From NCBI RefSeq assembly GCF_002115755.1, contig NZ_JFKA01000002.1, forward strand, positions 558,001 through 622,000: a stretch of 64,000 nucleotides of DNA. Reading direction: 5' to 3'. This DNA is from Thalassospira mesophila (GTDB lineage: Bacteria > Pseudomonadota > Alphaproteobacteria > Rhodospirillales > Thalassospiraceae). Both the position numbers and the translations under genes were made by a program. The notes under the pieces were generated by a model that did not search any database, had not been told where the DNA came from, and worked only from the letters and a program-made list of their open reading frames with translations. Below are positions 45,543 through 55,291 of this stretch, piece after piece; the stretch's first letter is position 1; every line of letters begins with the position of its first letter.

Positions 45543-46715
45543 GTGAAACGACCTTATATCCTCGTCATTATTGGCGTGTTGCTGATCATTGCCGCCATCG
45601 TGCTGAATTATACGCTTACGGGGTCAGGTGATGATGACGCCGATGCCGTGTCGACGTCACCGGCACCTGCGGGGGCAGGCGGTGCGGCGTCAACGGCCAA
45701 TAGCGCGCCCGATAGTGGCGACAAAGCGGTTACGTCCGATGACAGCAATGCACCTGATGTTACCGATCCCAGCTTTGATGTTGTGCGCGTTAGCCCGGAT
45801 GGCAATTCAGTGATTGCCGGCCGTGCGGAACCCAATACCAAGGTTCGGGTGCGCGAAGGCAAGGACGTGATCGGGGAAGCCACGGCCGATAACCAGGGCG
45901 AATGGGTGATTTTGCCGGAAAAACCACTTGAACCGGGGGACCGTGAATTATCCGTCGAAAGCGAAGACAAAGACGGCAAGGTTCAGTCGAGCAATGAAAA
46001 TGTGGTTGTTCTGATCCCGGAAAACCCGGCAAGCGAAACCACGGCACCGATGGTTACGCAAAAATCCGACACCGCCGCACCGGATGAAAAAAGCAAATCC
46101 GACCAGCAGCCGATTATTGCCCTGCGCGTTCCGTCGCAAGGCAATGGTCCGGCAACGGTGTTGCAGGGCCCGGGGGCGGTTCCTGAAAACAAGGAAATGG
46201 CCCAGGCTGCTAATCAGGCGGCACAGGCTGCCGGCCAGCCTGAAATTGCATCGTCGATGCCGCGCCTGAGTGTGGGCGTGGTGGATTATGATGACAAAGG
46301 CCAGGTTGCGATGTCGGGCGCTGCCGATCCTGACCATAATATTCGCGTTTATCTTGATAATAAATTTGTTGGCACCGCCCCGTCCGATGACAAGGGCGGC
46401 TGGTCGATGACGCTGGGGGCCGATATTGACCCCGGCCAATACAAATTGCGCGCCGACGAGCTTGATAAACAGGGCAAGGTGATTGCCCGTGTTGAATTGC
46501 CGTTTGAACGTGCGGACGCCAAAAAGGCAATGGAACCGGGCAAGCGATATATCGTGCAGCCGGGCAACAGCCTGTGGCGGATTGCGCGCCGGGCCTATGG
46601 TGACGGCATTCAATACTGGGTGATTTATCATCGCAACGAAGACCAGATCCGCGATCCCGATCTGATTTATCCGGGCCAGATTTTTGCCCTGCCCGAGAGC
46701 GACGCCACGAAATAA
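45543..46715 (+). CDS. Exported LysM protein with Ig-like repeats
   Basis: 390 residues from GTG 45543 (CAAGGA upstream). N-terminal single membrane anchor (PYILVIIGVLLIIAAIVLNYTL), an acidic low-complexity stretch, then two bacterial Ig-like segments (VSPDGNSVIAGRAEPNTKVRVREG and VDYDDKGQVAMSGAADPDHNIRVYLDNK), and a C-terminal LysM domain (YIVQPGNSLWRIARRAYGDGIQYWVIYHRN...DLIYPGQIFALP) that binds peptidoglycan. A periplasmic structural or adaptor protein. Common in alphaproteobacteria; role unassigned. Confidence 0.85.
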   Translation: MKRPYILVIIGVLLIIAAIVLNYTLTGSGDDDADAVSTSPAPAGAGGAASTANSAPDSGDKAVTSDDSNAPDVTDPSFDVVRVSPDGNSVIAGRAEPNTKVRVREGKDVIGEATADNQGEWVILPEKPLEPGDRELSVESEDKDGKVQSSNENVVVLIPENPASETTAPMVTQKSDTAAPDEKSKSDQQPIIALRVPSQGNGPATVLQGPGAVPENKEMAQAANQAAQAAGQPEIASSMPRLSVGVVDYDDKGQVAMSGAADPDHNIRVYLDNKFVGTAPSDDKGGWSMTLGADIDPGQYKLRADELDKQGKVIARVELPFERADAKKAMEPGKRYIVQPGNSLWRIARRAYGDGIQYWVIYHRNEDQIRDPDLIYPGQIFALPESDATK

Positions 46716-46726
46716 CAGGCCTGATT

Positions 46727-46761
46727 GGGGCGCAATGCGGCGATTTGCCGTGCTGCGCCCC
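46727..46761 (+). terminator. Hairpin after the LysM gene
   Basis: GGGGCGCA / TGCGCCCC with an inner CGGC-GATTT-GCCG extension, 12 bp after the stop, followed by GTTTCTG. Likely terminator with weak T tract. Confidence 0.5.
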
Positions 46762-47150
46762 GTTTCTGTGCCCGCTCCCCATCGACTTTTGCGCATTTTT
46801 CCCTATATGCAATCAAGCTGTTTTGTCCCCGGTTTTGTCCTGGGCTGATTTGGGCCCGGATGACGATTGCTGTTGCCGGGCTGCCGTGCCAAAGTGGGGC
46901 GCAGTTTTGGGCAACGGCCCGGCTTGTAACGCCGCCTGATTGTTGACCGGCCCCATAACGGGGTGTATTTGCCGCCGATGGATCGCCAGAACCGGGTGAA
47001 TGGGCCAATTGATGGGCCATTGACCCGATTTATGGTGAAAAAAGCGCCATTGGATGATCCCCCTTGTTGAAGGGGACGGATCGCCAATGATAAGAACATG
47101 CCAGACGTGCCACTGATTGGCGCGTCGCATTGCAACCAGGGAAGACAACT
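46762..47150. other. Intergenic region before psd
   Basis: About 390 bp. Holds the psd promoter; ATGGGCCAATTG and ATGGGCCATTGA form a short tandem pair at about 46997-47020. No gene. Confidence 0.4.
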
Positions 47151-47840
47151 TTGAAATCCGTTCTTGTGCCGATCAATTCCGAAGGCTGGAAATTTATTGC
47201 GATTTTCGCCGCCGTGACCGTGATCCTGTTTCTGATCGCCCAGCCGCTTGGCTGGATTGGCGTCATCCTGACCTTGTGGTGCGCCTATTTCTTCCGCGAT
47301 CCCGACCGGATAACCCCGATCAGCGATGATCTGGTAATTGCGCCCGCCGATGGCCGCATTTGCATGATTTCACAGGCCCCGCTGCCCAAGGAGCTGGAAC
47401 TTCAGGACCAGTCGCCGCGGACGCGCATTTCGATTTTCATGAATGTGTTTAACGTTCACGTTAACCGTTCGCCGATCAATGGCGAAATCGTTGGCGAAGC
47501 CTATGTGCCGGGCAAGTTTGTCAATGCCGAGCTTGATAAGGCGTCCGAAAATAACGAACGCCAGATTTTGCTGGTCCGCGACAAGGATGGCCGCGATTTT
47601 GGCGTGGTTCAGATTGCCGGTCTGGTTGCACGGCGCATTTTGTGCGACGTCGGGCGCGGTTCTATTCTTAAGGCCGGTGAACGTTTTGGCCTGATCCGGT
47701 TTGGCTCGCGCGTCGATGTCTATCTTCCGGCCGGGGTTGAACCCAAGGTCTGTGTGGGTCAGTTGACCGTTGCGGGTGAAACCGTGCTGGCCGATGTTGC
47801 CCAAACGGTCGCCGTTCCGGCAACCGGGGAGATTCGTTAA
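47151..47840 (+). CDS. psd: Phosphatidylserine decarboxylase, short (PSD-A) type
   Basis: 229 residues from TTG 47151 (AGGGAAGACAAC upstream; TTG 47130 is an alternative). One membrane-associated segment ([23 protein letters not shown]), IAPADG block and the self-cleavage site in [13 protein letters not shown], where Ser186 becomes the pyruvoyl group. The enzyme makes phosphatidylethanolamine from phosphatidylserine. The stop overlaps the pssA start (TAATG), so both act in one pathway and operon. Confidence 0.95.
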   Translation: MKSVLVPINSEGWKFIAIFAAVTVILFLIAQPLGWIGVILTLWCAYFFRDPDRITPISDDLVIAPADGRICMISQAPLPKELELQDQSPRTRISIFMNVFNVHVNRSPINGEIVGEAYVPGKFVNAELDKASENNERQILLVRDKDGRDFGVVQIAGLVARRILCDVGRGSILKAGERFGLIRFGSRVDVYLPAGVEPKVCVGQLTVAGETVLADVAQTVAVPATGEIR

Positions 47841-48697
47841 TGGCCAATGGTCCTGATCGCACCCGGCCACGGCGTTTCAAGGCATTGTCCCTGTCGCGTC
47901 TGGCCCCCAATGTTGCAACCCTTATGGGGATGTGCGCCGGGCTGACCTCGATCCGGTTTGCCATGCAGGACCATTGGGAAGCCGCCGTAACCGCCATTCT
48001 GATCGCCGGGATCATTGACGGGTTAGATGGCCGGTTGGCCCGCATGTTAAATGCATCCAGCCGTTTCGGGGCCGAACTGGACTCGTTGTCGGATTTTGTC
48101 TGCTTTGGGGTGGCACCCGCCCTTTTGATGTATTTCTGGTCGCTTCACCAGTTAGGGCCAATTGGCTGGGCCTTGTGCCTGTTATTTGCCGTGTGCATGT
48201 CGTTGCGGCTGGCCCGGTTTAATACCCAGATGCTGGGCGAACCGGAAATGCCAACCTGGGCCTACCGGTTTTTCACCGGGGTTCCGGCCCCGGCGGCAGC
48301 GGCCCTGTCGATGTGGCCGATGGTGCTGAGTTTCCAGTTCGGTGTTGGCATTTTTAACAGCCCGTTTATCACAGCGCCCTATATCGTGCTAATTGCGGTG
48401 CTGATGGTGTCGAGAATGCCGACTTTCAGCTTTAAAAAGGTCAAGATCCCGCGCGCGTGGGTCTTGCCATTAATGCTGGCATTCGGGGCATCGGTGGCAT
48501 TTCTGGTGTCGTCGCCATGGCTGACCTTGTCGGTGATTGCCGGGCTTTATTTTATTACTTTTTTCTTCAGTTTCCGGTCTTATCGCCGCATGGGTGTTGA
48601 ACAACAACAACGCCAGGACGAACTTGAAGAAGAAGAAGATCTGGGCCAGCCCGATGACGACCCTGACGACGGGTTGAACCGGGTGCATCAGAACTAA
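47840..48697 (+). CDS. pssA: CDP-diacylglycerol-serine O-phosphatidyltransferase
   Basis: 285 residues with about seven membrane helices. The CDP-alcohol phosphotransferase motif D-G-x2-A-R-x8-G-x3-D-x3-D is exact in DGRLARMLNASSRFGAELDSLSD. It makes phosphatidylserine from CDP-diacylglycerol and serine, feeding the upstream decarboxylase. The C-terminal tail is acidic and Gln-rich (EQQQRQDELEEEEDLGQPDDD), a variable extension. Confidence 0.95.
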   Translation: MANGPDRTRPRRFKALSLSRLAPNVATLMGMCAGLTSIRFAMQDHWEAAVTAILIAGIIDGLDGRLARMLNASSRFGAELDSLSDFVCFGVAPALLMYFWSLHQLGPIGWALCLLFAVCMSLRLARFNTQMLGEPEMPTWAYRFFTGVPAPAAAALSMWPMVLSFQFGVGIFNSPFITAPYIVLIAVLMVSRMPTFSFKKVKIPRAWVLPLMLAFGASVAFLVSSPWLTLSVIAGLYFITFFFSFRSYRRMGVEQQQRQDELEEEEDLGQPDDDPDDGLNRVHQN

Positions 48698-48753
48698 AAC
48701 CCGGTTACCCGGAACGGCCTTTGGGCAAGCTTGGGAAAACGGTTTAGCTGCTA

Positions 48754-48788
48754 AAAGACCTGCCATTTTTGATGGCGGGTCTTTTTTT
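48754..48788 (+). terminator. Terminator of psd-pssA
   Basis: Stem AAAGACCTGCCAT / ATGGCGGGTCTTT, loop TTTTG, then a T run. Confidence 0.85.
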
Positions 48789-48877
48789 GTTCAAGCGCCA
48801 TCGCATCGTCTGTTTATCGGGAGGCCGTTTGTCCGGTTGCAACGCATGAAGGGCGGTTGGGCCGTCCGGGCGGCGGG

Positions 48878-49759
48878 TTAAGACGGCGGGTTGATTTGGG
48901 AAAGGGTGGCGGTGGTGATGGTTTTAAGGATTTGTTGATAGCGCAACCGGTCCTTTTCGGGCAGCCATGCCTGATAAAACTGTGTCCAGGGCATGTCGGG
49001 GTAATCTTTGAGGATGGCATTGACCGCGTCGATCACTTGTTTGCCCGCTTCATTTTTTGAACAGCCCAGCGTTGCCGTAATCAGCGGCGTCATCCTGGCA
49101 ATCGGAAGCGAAATAATTTCGTTTTTATACTCCGCCTTACGGTGATGAAATTCGGCCTCGGCGGGTAAATACATTATCCAGTCCAGACGGCCCATTTCCA
49201 GCAACTGGATGAATTTTTCATCGCTGCCAACGGTGATAATATTTGAATGATGCCGGTATTTTCTAATCGCTGCGTCAACATATTGCCCATAGGACCGGCC
49301 AAGGCGAATGGCCGTATTCATATTGGCATCCGCGAGCAACCGGTCGATGTCAATTTCGTTGCGATCATTAAGATAGGGCTGAAAGGCTGGCAGCTGGCGG
49401 GCCAGAACCACCACCGAGGGCGGCAGGCTGATCAGAATGGGATTGGCAAAATAGATATAGTCGCGCCGTTCGCGGGTGGGAATAAGGGTGAGCGAACAGC
49501 GTAATTCCTCGCTGCGCATTTCCGCAAGCAACCGGGCAAGCGGAACTTTTTTCATCAGGTGTTTGTATTGCGGCAGGCGCGCCATCAGCCATTTCTGGGT
49601 TTCGGCAGCGTATCCTGTAAGGGTGTTATCCTGTTCGATGTAAGCGGGCGGAAAAGACGGAATGGCCCAGGTGAGTTCGGTGGTGCCCGCTGCTTTTGCA
49701 TGTGTCGAGATCACACTGGCAAGAATACTTCCTGCAATGGCGAGGCCCCGGATCCCCAT
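48878..49759 (-). CDS. Periplasmic solute-binding protein (TIGR02285-like)
   Basis: 293 residues with a signal peptide (GLAIAGSILASVISTHAKA). The pattern ELTWAIPSFPPAYIEQDNTLTGYAAE and later LRCSLTLIPTRERRDYIYFANPI and LGRSYGQYVDAAI is of the extracellular solute-binding family 3 (TIGR02285). No ABC permease or ATPase adjoins it, so it may act as an orphan receptor or with distant partners. Ligand unknown. Confidence 0.82.
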   Translation of the reverse strand: MGIRGLAIAGSILASVISTHAKAAGTTELTWAIPSFPPAYIEQDNTLTGYAAETQKWLMARLPQYKHLMKKVPLARLLAEMRSEELRCSLTLIPTRERRDYIYFANPILISLPPSVVVLARQLPAFQPYLNDRNEIDIDRLLADANMNTAIRLGRSYGQYVDAAIRKYRHHSNIITVGSDEKFIQLLEMGRLDWIMYLPAEAEFHHRKAEYKNEIISLPIARMTPLITATLGCSKNEAGKQVIDAVNAILKDYPDMPWTQFYQAWLPEKDRLRYQQILKTITTATLSQINPPS

Positions 49760-49860
49760 AGCGCATCATTCCCCGTCGAAGACACCATCCTGTGCTGGGT
49801 GCCGTAATTGTCGCAAACTCTATTCCTTAGTATGGTATATACCTGACCCAAGTGATAGTA

Positions 49861-49892
49861 AAAAAGCTGCCCTTGCGAGAGGGCAGCTTTTT
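49861..49892. terminator. Bidirectional terminator
   Basis: Stem AAAAAGCTGCCC / GGGCAGCTTTTT, loop of about 6-8 nt. On the minus strand it ends the RND operon 50 bp downstream of its stop codon. Confidence 0.8.
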
Positions 49893-49941
49893 CGTCAGGG
49901 TTTTGCAGGTGCGCGCTAACCCGGCTTCAGATTGTTAAACT

Positions 49942-52900
49942 TCACACGGCAGAGGCCTTGTTTTTGGTGCGCCAGCGCCGCCATGCCTGGCCCGATCTGG
50001 CAATCATCAGAAGGGCGCAAGGGGTGAACACCAGGGTGAGAACGGTTGCGAAAGTCAGGCCAAAGGCAATCGAGGTTGCCAGTTGCACCCACCATTGGGT
50101 CGACGGGGCACCGATGGAAAACTCGCGGGTGACAAAGTCGATATTGATCTGAAACACCATCGGCACCAGACCAAGAATGGTGGTAACGGTGGTCAGCATT
50201 ACCGGGCGCAAACGTTGGGCACAGGTTTGCAAAATGGCGTCTTCGACCGTCTCTGCTGTCAGTTTTAACCGGTCATAGGTATCGATCAGAACAATATTGT
50301 TGTTCACCACAATTCCCGCCAGTGCGACAATACCAATGCCGTTCATGACAATGGAAAACGCCTGACCGGTAATCAGCAACCCGCCCAGCACCCCGGCGGT
50401 CGACATGATAATCGCCACCATGATCAAAAGCGAACTGGTGATGGAGTTAAACTGTGTGACCAGAATGATGAACATAATGAACAGCGCCACCGAGAAGGCG
50501 TTTTTCAAAAAGTCGGCTGATTTTTGCTGTTCTTCATCCTGCCCTTTGAATTCCACACTGACACGCGGGTCGATATCGAGGGTTTTCACCCACTGTTTGA
50601 CCTCTTGCACCTTGGTATCGACCAGAATGCCCTCGGCGACATCGGCCTTCACGGTGAGGGCACGGCGGCTGTCCACCCGGTGCAGGGTGCCGGTTTTGGG
50701 CTCTGCTGTGCGGGTAATAAAGTTTGAAACCGGCACCAGTCCCTTGTCGGTGACAATTTGCAGCCGCTGCAATTCTTCAAGGGTGCGGCGGTTTTGCGGG
50801 AACCGGCCCACAATATCGATTTCCTCGGTCGAATCATCGGGGCGATAGGTGGAAAACAAAATGCCGTTGGTCACCAGTTTGACGGTGTTGCCAATGGTGG
50901 CAATGTCGGCGCCAAACTTTAACGCCTGTGCGCGGTCGACCTTGTATTCCCAGTCGATGCCAGGGGGCGATTTACCGTCTTCAAAATTGTAAAGACCGCC
51001 CAGCTTGTGCAATCCGGCCATGATTTTGGCCGATGTCGCATCAAGAATATCGGGATAGTGCGAGCGTAACTGAATTTGCACATCCTTGCCTTGCGGCGGG
51101 CCGGCTTCGGATGCGCGAATTTCCACCTGTATCCCGGCAAGATCGCGGGTGGCCTCAAGGATTTTATGTTCAATTTCCTTGGCCTTTGGCCGCACCTGCC
51201 AATCAGCATATTCCAGCTGGATCACACCAATAACGTCTTCGGGGGCATCATCGCCACCCTGGGCCGAGGCCCCGGCGCGGCTGTAAACCGTATCAAACCA
51301 GTGATGGCCGGTGTTGGATGTATCATCAAGGGCGAGAATGCGGTTTTCAACCTGATGCACCAGCGCGTCCTGTTCGTAATAGGACAAATTGCCCCGGGCG
51401 CGAATTTGCACGGCGGCCTGTTCCGGCTCGACCGAGGGGAAAAATTCAAACCCCTTGCCAAACATGCCAAACGCCGCCCACACCGCAACCAGAATGACAA
51501 AGGCCAGCGGAATGATCAGCCAGTAAACCCGCAAGGATGCCTGAAGGACATGAACATAAAAGCCGGTGCCGCCGGTCAGTTTTTCCAGCTTGTCGGTTTC
51601 ACCTGCGGCAACGGCATCAAGGGCATCGTTGGCGGCCATGCCGGGTTTGCCAAACCATGCGCCCACGGTGGGCACAAAAACAAGCGCCATCGCCAGTGAC
51701 GCGCTAAGGGTAAACAGCACAGTGATCGGCAAAAATTTCATGAAATCGCCAACCACATCGGGCCAGAAGGCCAGCGGCAAAAACGCCGCCAGTGTGGTTG
51801 CGGTCGAGGCAATAATTGGCATGGCCATGCGTTTGGCCGCCAAAGGATAGGCCTGTTTGCGATGTAAACCGTCCAGCATTTTGCGATCGGCATATTCGGT
51901 AACCACAATCGCGCCATCAACCAGCATGCCCACCGAAAGGATCAGCGAGAACAGTACGACGATGTTTACCGTCATGCCAAGGCCCCACAAAATCAGGATT
52001 GCGGTTAGGAACGAGCCGGGAATGGCCAGCCCCACCAGCAAACCGGACCGCCAGCCCAGCGACCAGATCACCACCACCATCACCAGCAAAATTGCCAGGA
52101 TGACGCTGTTTTGAAGGTCGGTCAGCATGTTGCGAATGTCGGATGATTTGTCCTGCGAATAGGTGACCTTAACCGTTTCGGGGTAACTTTGGGCGGCTTC
52201 GGCGGTGATCGTTTTAATTTTGTCGATCACATCAATGATGTTTTCGCCAACCCGTTTGGAAACCTCGATCGCGATGGCGGTGCGCCCGTTGAGGCGGGCA
52301 AAACTGGTGGCATCCTTGAAGGTGCGGCGCACGTCGCCGATATCGCGAAAGCGAATAACCGAATCACCATCGACAAGTAGGGGCATGTTTAAAATGTCGT
52401 CGACATCTTCAAACAGGCCCGGCACCTTGATGTTAAAGCGCCCGGCACCGGTATCAAGCGCGCCTGCTGCGACCAGCGAGTTTGAATTGCGCACCAGCGA
52501 CACAATATCAATGCCCTTTAACCGGTAGCTTTGAATTTTCATCGGGTCGATGACAAATTCCACCAGTTCTTCACGGTCCCCGGCCAGATTGGCCTCCAAC
52601 ACCGCTGGCACCCCTTCGATATCGTCTTTCAGGTTGCGCGCCAGGCGCAGCAATGTGCGTTCGGGCACCTCGCCAGACAGGGTCACCACCAATACCGGAA
52701 ACAGCGACAGGTTCACTTCGTGAACTTCGGGGTCGTCGGTATCGTCGGGCAGATCGGATTTGGCAATATCAACCCGTTCGCGCACATCGGCCAGGGCATC
52801 GTCGATATCGACGTCGCTGTAAAATTCCAGGGTCACCGATGCGCCGCCCTGATAGGCCTGCGACCGCATTTCCTTCACACCTTCAATGGTGCGCAGTTCC

Positions 52901-53106
52901 TGTTCCATCGGGCGCAGCAACAGGCGTTCGGCATCCTCGGGGGAAATGCCGTCATGGTTCATTAAAACATACAGGATCGGAATTTGAATGTCGGGGTCGG
53001 CTTCCTTGGGGATCGCGTTATAGCCAACCCAGCCCGCGACCAGCAACAGGATCAGTGTCATTATGACGGTGCGCGACCGGTTCAGCGCAAGATCAATAAG
53101 AGACAT
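49942..53106 (-). CDS. RND efflux permease
   Basis: 1054 residues, 12 membrane helices, two large periplasmic loops. First helix TVIMTLILLLVAGWVGYNAIPKEADPDI. In helix 4 the proton-relay segment reads GMLVDGAIVVTEYADRKM; the usual VDDAIVV has the second Asp replaced by Gly, as in some RND subgroups. It is downstream of the adaptor with 26 bp between, forming padR-adaptor-permease. No outer-membrane channel gene is present. Substrate unknown. Confidence 0.93.
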   Translation of the reverse strand: MSLIDLALNRSRTVIMTLILLLVAGWVGYNAIPKEADPDIQIPILYVLMNHDGISPEDAERLLLRPMEQELRTIEGVKEMRSQAYQGGASVTLEFYSDVDIDDALADVRERVDIAKSDLPDDTDDPEVHEVNLSLFPVLVVTLSGEVPERTLLRLARNLKDDIEGVPAVLEANLAGDREELVEFVIDPMKIQSYRLKGIDIVSLVRNSNSLVAAGALDTGAGRFNIKVPGLFEDVDDILNMPLLVDGDSVIRFRDIGDVRRTFKDATSFARLNGRTAIAIEVSKRVGENIIDVIDKIKTITAEAAQSYPETVKVTYSQDKSSDIRNMLTDLQNSVILAILLVMVVVIWSLGWRSGLLVGLAIPGSFLTAILILWGLGMTVNIVVLFSLILSVGMLVDGAIVVTEYADRKMLDGLHRKQAYPLAAKRMAMPIIASTATTLAAFLPLAFWPDVVGDFMKFLPITVLFTLSASLAMALVFVPTVGAWFGKPGMAANDALDAVAAGETDKLEKLTGGTGFYVHVLQASLRVYWLIIPLAFVILVAVWAAFGMFGKGFEFFPSVEPEQAAVQIRARGNLSYYEQDALVHQVENRILALDDTSNTGHHWFDTVYSRAGASAQGGDDAPEDVIGVIQLEYADWQVRPKAKEIEHKILEATRDLAGIQVEIRASEAGPPQGKDVQIQLRSHYPDILDATSAKIMAGLHKLGGLYNFEDGKSPPGIDWEYKVDRAQALKFGADIATIGNTVKLVTNGILFSTYRPDDSTEEIDIVGRFPQNRRTLEELQRLQIVTDKGLVPVSNFITRTAEPKTGTLHRVDSRRALTVKADVAEGILVDTKVQEVKQWVKTLDIDPRVSVEFKGQDEEQQKSADFLKNAFSVALFIMFIILVTQFNSITSSLLIMVAIIMSTAGVLGGLLITGQAFSIVMNGIGIVALAGIVVNNNIVLIDTYDRLKLTAETVEDAILQTCAQRLRPVMLTTVTTILGLVPMVFQINIDFVTREFSIGAPSTQWWVQLATSIAFGLTFATVLTLVFTPCALLMIARSGQAWRRWRTKNKASAV

Positions 53107-53132
53107 GGTGTGATTTCCTTTGCGCTTGCAAG

Positions 53133-54329
53133 CTAGTTGCCAGCATTTTGCGGCTGTTGCGCGGAATTTGCGGGTGTTTGGGCCGGGGCATCCGATGCAG
53201 ATGCGGTTTCACCGGCTGGTTTTGCGCTGGTCGGCACATGATCGATGCGATCCATCGTCACCTTTGTGCCTTCCTTGACCCAGTCCTGCCCGACCACGAT
53301 CAGGTCGATCTGGTCGGGAAGGCCGGTCACCCACACATGTTCACGGTCGCCGCCGCGCAGGGCCACGGGGTAAAACACCACGATGTCGTTTTCCACACCG
53401 CGCACCCCTAATTCGCCTTCGTCATTTAATGTCAGGGAGGACGCTGAAATCTTGTGGGCTTTTTCGGTGCCGACCGGAATAACCAGTTCGGCGGTCATGC
53501 CATCAGGAATGGCGAAATCGGGGTTATCAAGCTCCACCTCGATCCGGTAGGTGCGGGTCTGGTTGTCGCTGGCAATGGCGGTATAGCGCACCACACCCTG
53601 GCGAATACTGTCATCAAACAGGCGCACATGGGCCATTTGGCCAACATGGATATGGCCGATGGAATGTTCGGGCACATGGGCCACCACCAGCATCGGATCG
53701 GGCTGAATTACGGTGGCGATGCTATCGCCAATCGATACAAGGTTGCCCATTTCTGCCGGGCGGGTTTCAATCACGCCATCAAACGGGGCGCGAATGGTGG
53801 TTTGGGCCAGCTCAACTTCGATGGCTTTTAAATCGGCACGGGCTTCTTCCAACTCCGCCTTTGATTGTGCCACGCCGGTTTTCGAGCGGTAATCTTTTTT
53901 GGCAAGGCTTAACGCCCCGTCATATTGCAGGGCACGCTGATCGACCAGGGCGCGGGCCTCATCAAGGCGGGCCGGGCGGTCGTCGGCGGCAAGGCGTACC
54001 AGAACGTCGCCTTTTTTAACCCGTGCGCCTTTTTCCACGCCAATTTCCACCACGCGCGACGATGTCTGGGCGCGAATGTCGGATTTAACGGCCGCTTCGG
54101 TGCTGCCGGTTAACATTAATTCGTCCACATGGTCTTCGGCCTTTGATGCCATAACGCGGACGGATGGGTCGGGTTCGCTGGTGGCGGCACCGCTGCCGGT
54201 TTCGGGGCCATTGGCGGTTGCTGTGCCGTTATCGGCGCCGGCGGGGTCTTCGCCGGTCAGCATGCTTGAGCCAATCCATAAAACAGCGCCAACAATCAGC
54301 GCAATTGCGATCAAACGTGAAGCATTCAT
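53133..54329 (-). CDS. RND efflux periplasmic adaptor
   Basis: 398 residues. N-terminal hydrophobic anchor/signal (RLIAIALIVGAVLWIGSSML), lipoyl-like domain (IRAQTSSRVVEIGVEKGARVKKGDVLVRL), coiled-coil, second half (TTIRAPFDGVIETRPAEMGNLVSIGD) and barrel domain. HlyD-type membrane-fusion protein of the permease that follows. The C-terminal tail is Ala/Gln/Pro-rich and variable. Confidence 0.92.
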   Translation of the reverse strand: MNASRLIAIALIVGAVLWIGSSMLTGEDPAGADNGTATANGPETGSGAATSEPDPSVRVMASKAEDHVDELMLTGSTEAAVKSDIRAQTSSRVVEIGVEKGARVKKGDVLVRLAADDRPARLDEARALVDQRALQYDGALSLAKKDYRSKTGVAQSKAELEEARADLKAIEVELAQTTIRAPFDGVIETRPAEMGNLVSIGDSIATVIQPDPMLVVAHVPEHSIGHIHVGQMAHVRLFDDSIRQGVVRYTAIASDNQTRTYRIEVELDNPDFAIPDGMTAELVIPVGTEKAHKISASSLTLNDEGELGVRGVENDIVVFYPVALRGGDREHVWVTGLPDQIDLIVVGQDWVKEGTKVTMDRIDHVPTSAKPAGETASASDAPAQTPANSAQQPQNAGN

Positions 54330-54406
54330 TGGTTTCGCGTTCCTAAAAGACCTGTGCCTGAATTTTTTTTAAGTCGTAGCAATCAAACGGCGTGGATATC
54401 GCGCGC

Positions 54407-54985
54407 TCAGTTTCGCCGCAGACGGCGTTCACGTAACTCACGTAGAAAAGAGTCTTTGTTTTTATCGATAAAATCAAGGGTTGCCCGACAGACGGCGTCG
54501 CCCAACCCGGAGACGAACGCGCATGCCGGGTCATCGGGGGTGTTTTTTTCCGATGAGTTTTCGGGCAGGGAGGGTTGGTTCTTGGCCGGGGAAATGCGGT
54601 CCAGCATTGATTCATGGCGTACCGCATATTCATCAATCAGGGCTTCGCAAAGCTCGACGGGCAGTTCATCGGCAAAGGACAACATGAACAGAATATCGGA
54701 CCGATAGCGGTCTTCGCCCGGACGGGTCTGGAACAGGGTGCGCAAAAATGTCCGTCGGCCTTCGGGGGTTAGACGGTAAACTTTTTTGTCGGGCCGGTTT
54801 TCCTGCTCCTGTTCGGTAAAGGTAACCATGCCGTCCTGGCTTAATTTGGTCAGGGCCGGATAGATCGACCCCAGCGAGGCCATTTGAAAATAGCTGAATA
54901 CGCCATCTTCAAACATCTTGCGGATTTCATAACCGCTGGCATCGCCCGCCATTAAGGCACCCAGGCATAATGATCGAATGTCCAT
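54407..54985 (-). CDS. PadR family regulator of the RND operon
   Basis: 192 residues. N-terminal winged helix of the PadR type (CLGALMAGDASGYEIRKMFEDGVFSYFQMASLGSIYPALTKLSQDGMVTF...NRPDKKVYRLTPEGRRTF) and C-terminal coiled region. First gene of the efflux operon (77 bp before the adaptor). It probably represses the pump until ligand binds. An AT-rich inverted repeat at 55019-55035 is the probable operator. Confidence 0.92.
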   Translation of the reverse strand: MDIRSLCLGALMAGDASGYEIRKMFEDGVFSYFQMASLGSIYPALTKLSQDGMVTFTEQEQENRPDKKVYRLTPEGRRTFLRTLFQTRPGEDRYRSDILFMLSFADELPVELCEALIDEYAVRHESMLDRISPAKNQPSLPENSSEKNTPDDPACAFVSGLGDAVCRATLDFIDKNKDSFLRELRERRLRRN

Positions 54986-55018
54986 TGCTGTTATTGCTAC
55001 TTTCTATAACGAAATTAC

Positions 55019-55035
55019 TATATCAGTTCGATATA
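55019..55035. promoter_or_regulatory. Candidate PadR operator
   Basis: TATATC-AGTTC-GATATA, perfect 6-bp arms, 34 bp upstream of the padR start. AT-rich dyads of this kind are typical of PadR sites. Confidence 0.6.
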
Positions 55036-55291
55036 CTATGCGTTGTATTATGACGAACCGACATAGTCAACGTTGCGTTCTATGCGTGCGGGAAATTTTC
55101 GCTCAGGTTGTGATTTCTGATATGATCAACAGCACGACGTAGCGGAAACTGGCTTAAAAAAGCGCGATGCGCGTCCGTTTATGCAGGATCGGACGCGAAA
55201 AATCGCATTCGGACATATAGAAGCGATACAATCTAGCCAGCATGAGGGGGCCGGGCGCGTATCATCGCGATCGGGGCCAACACTGCGCGGC

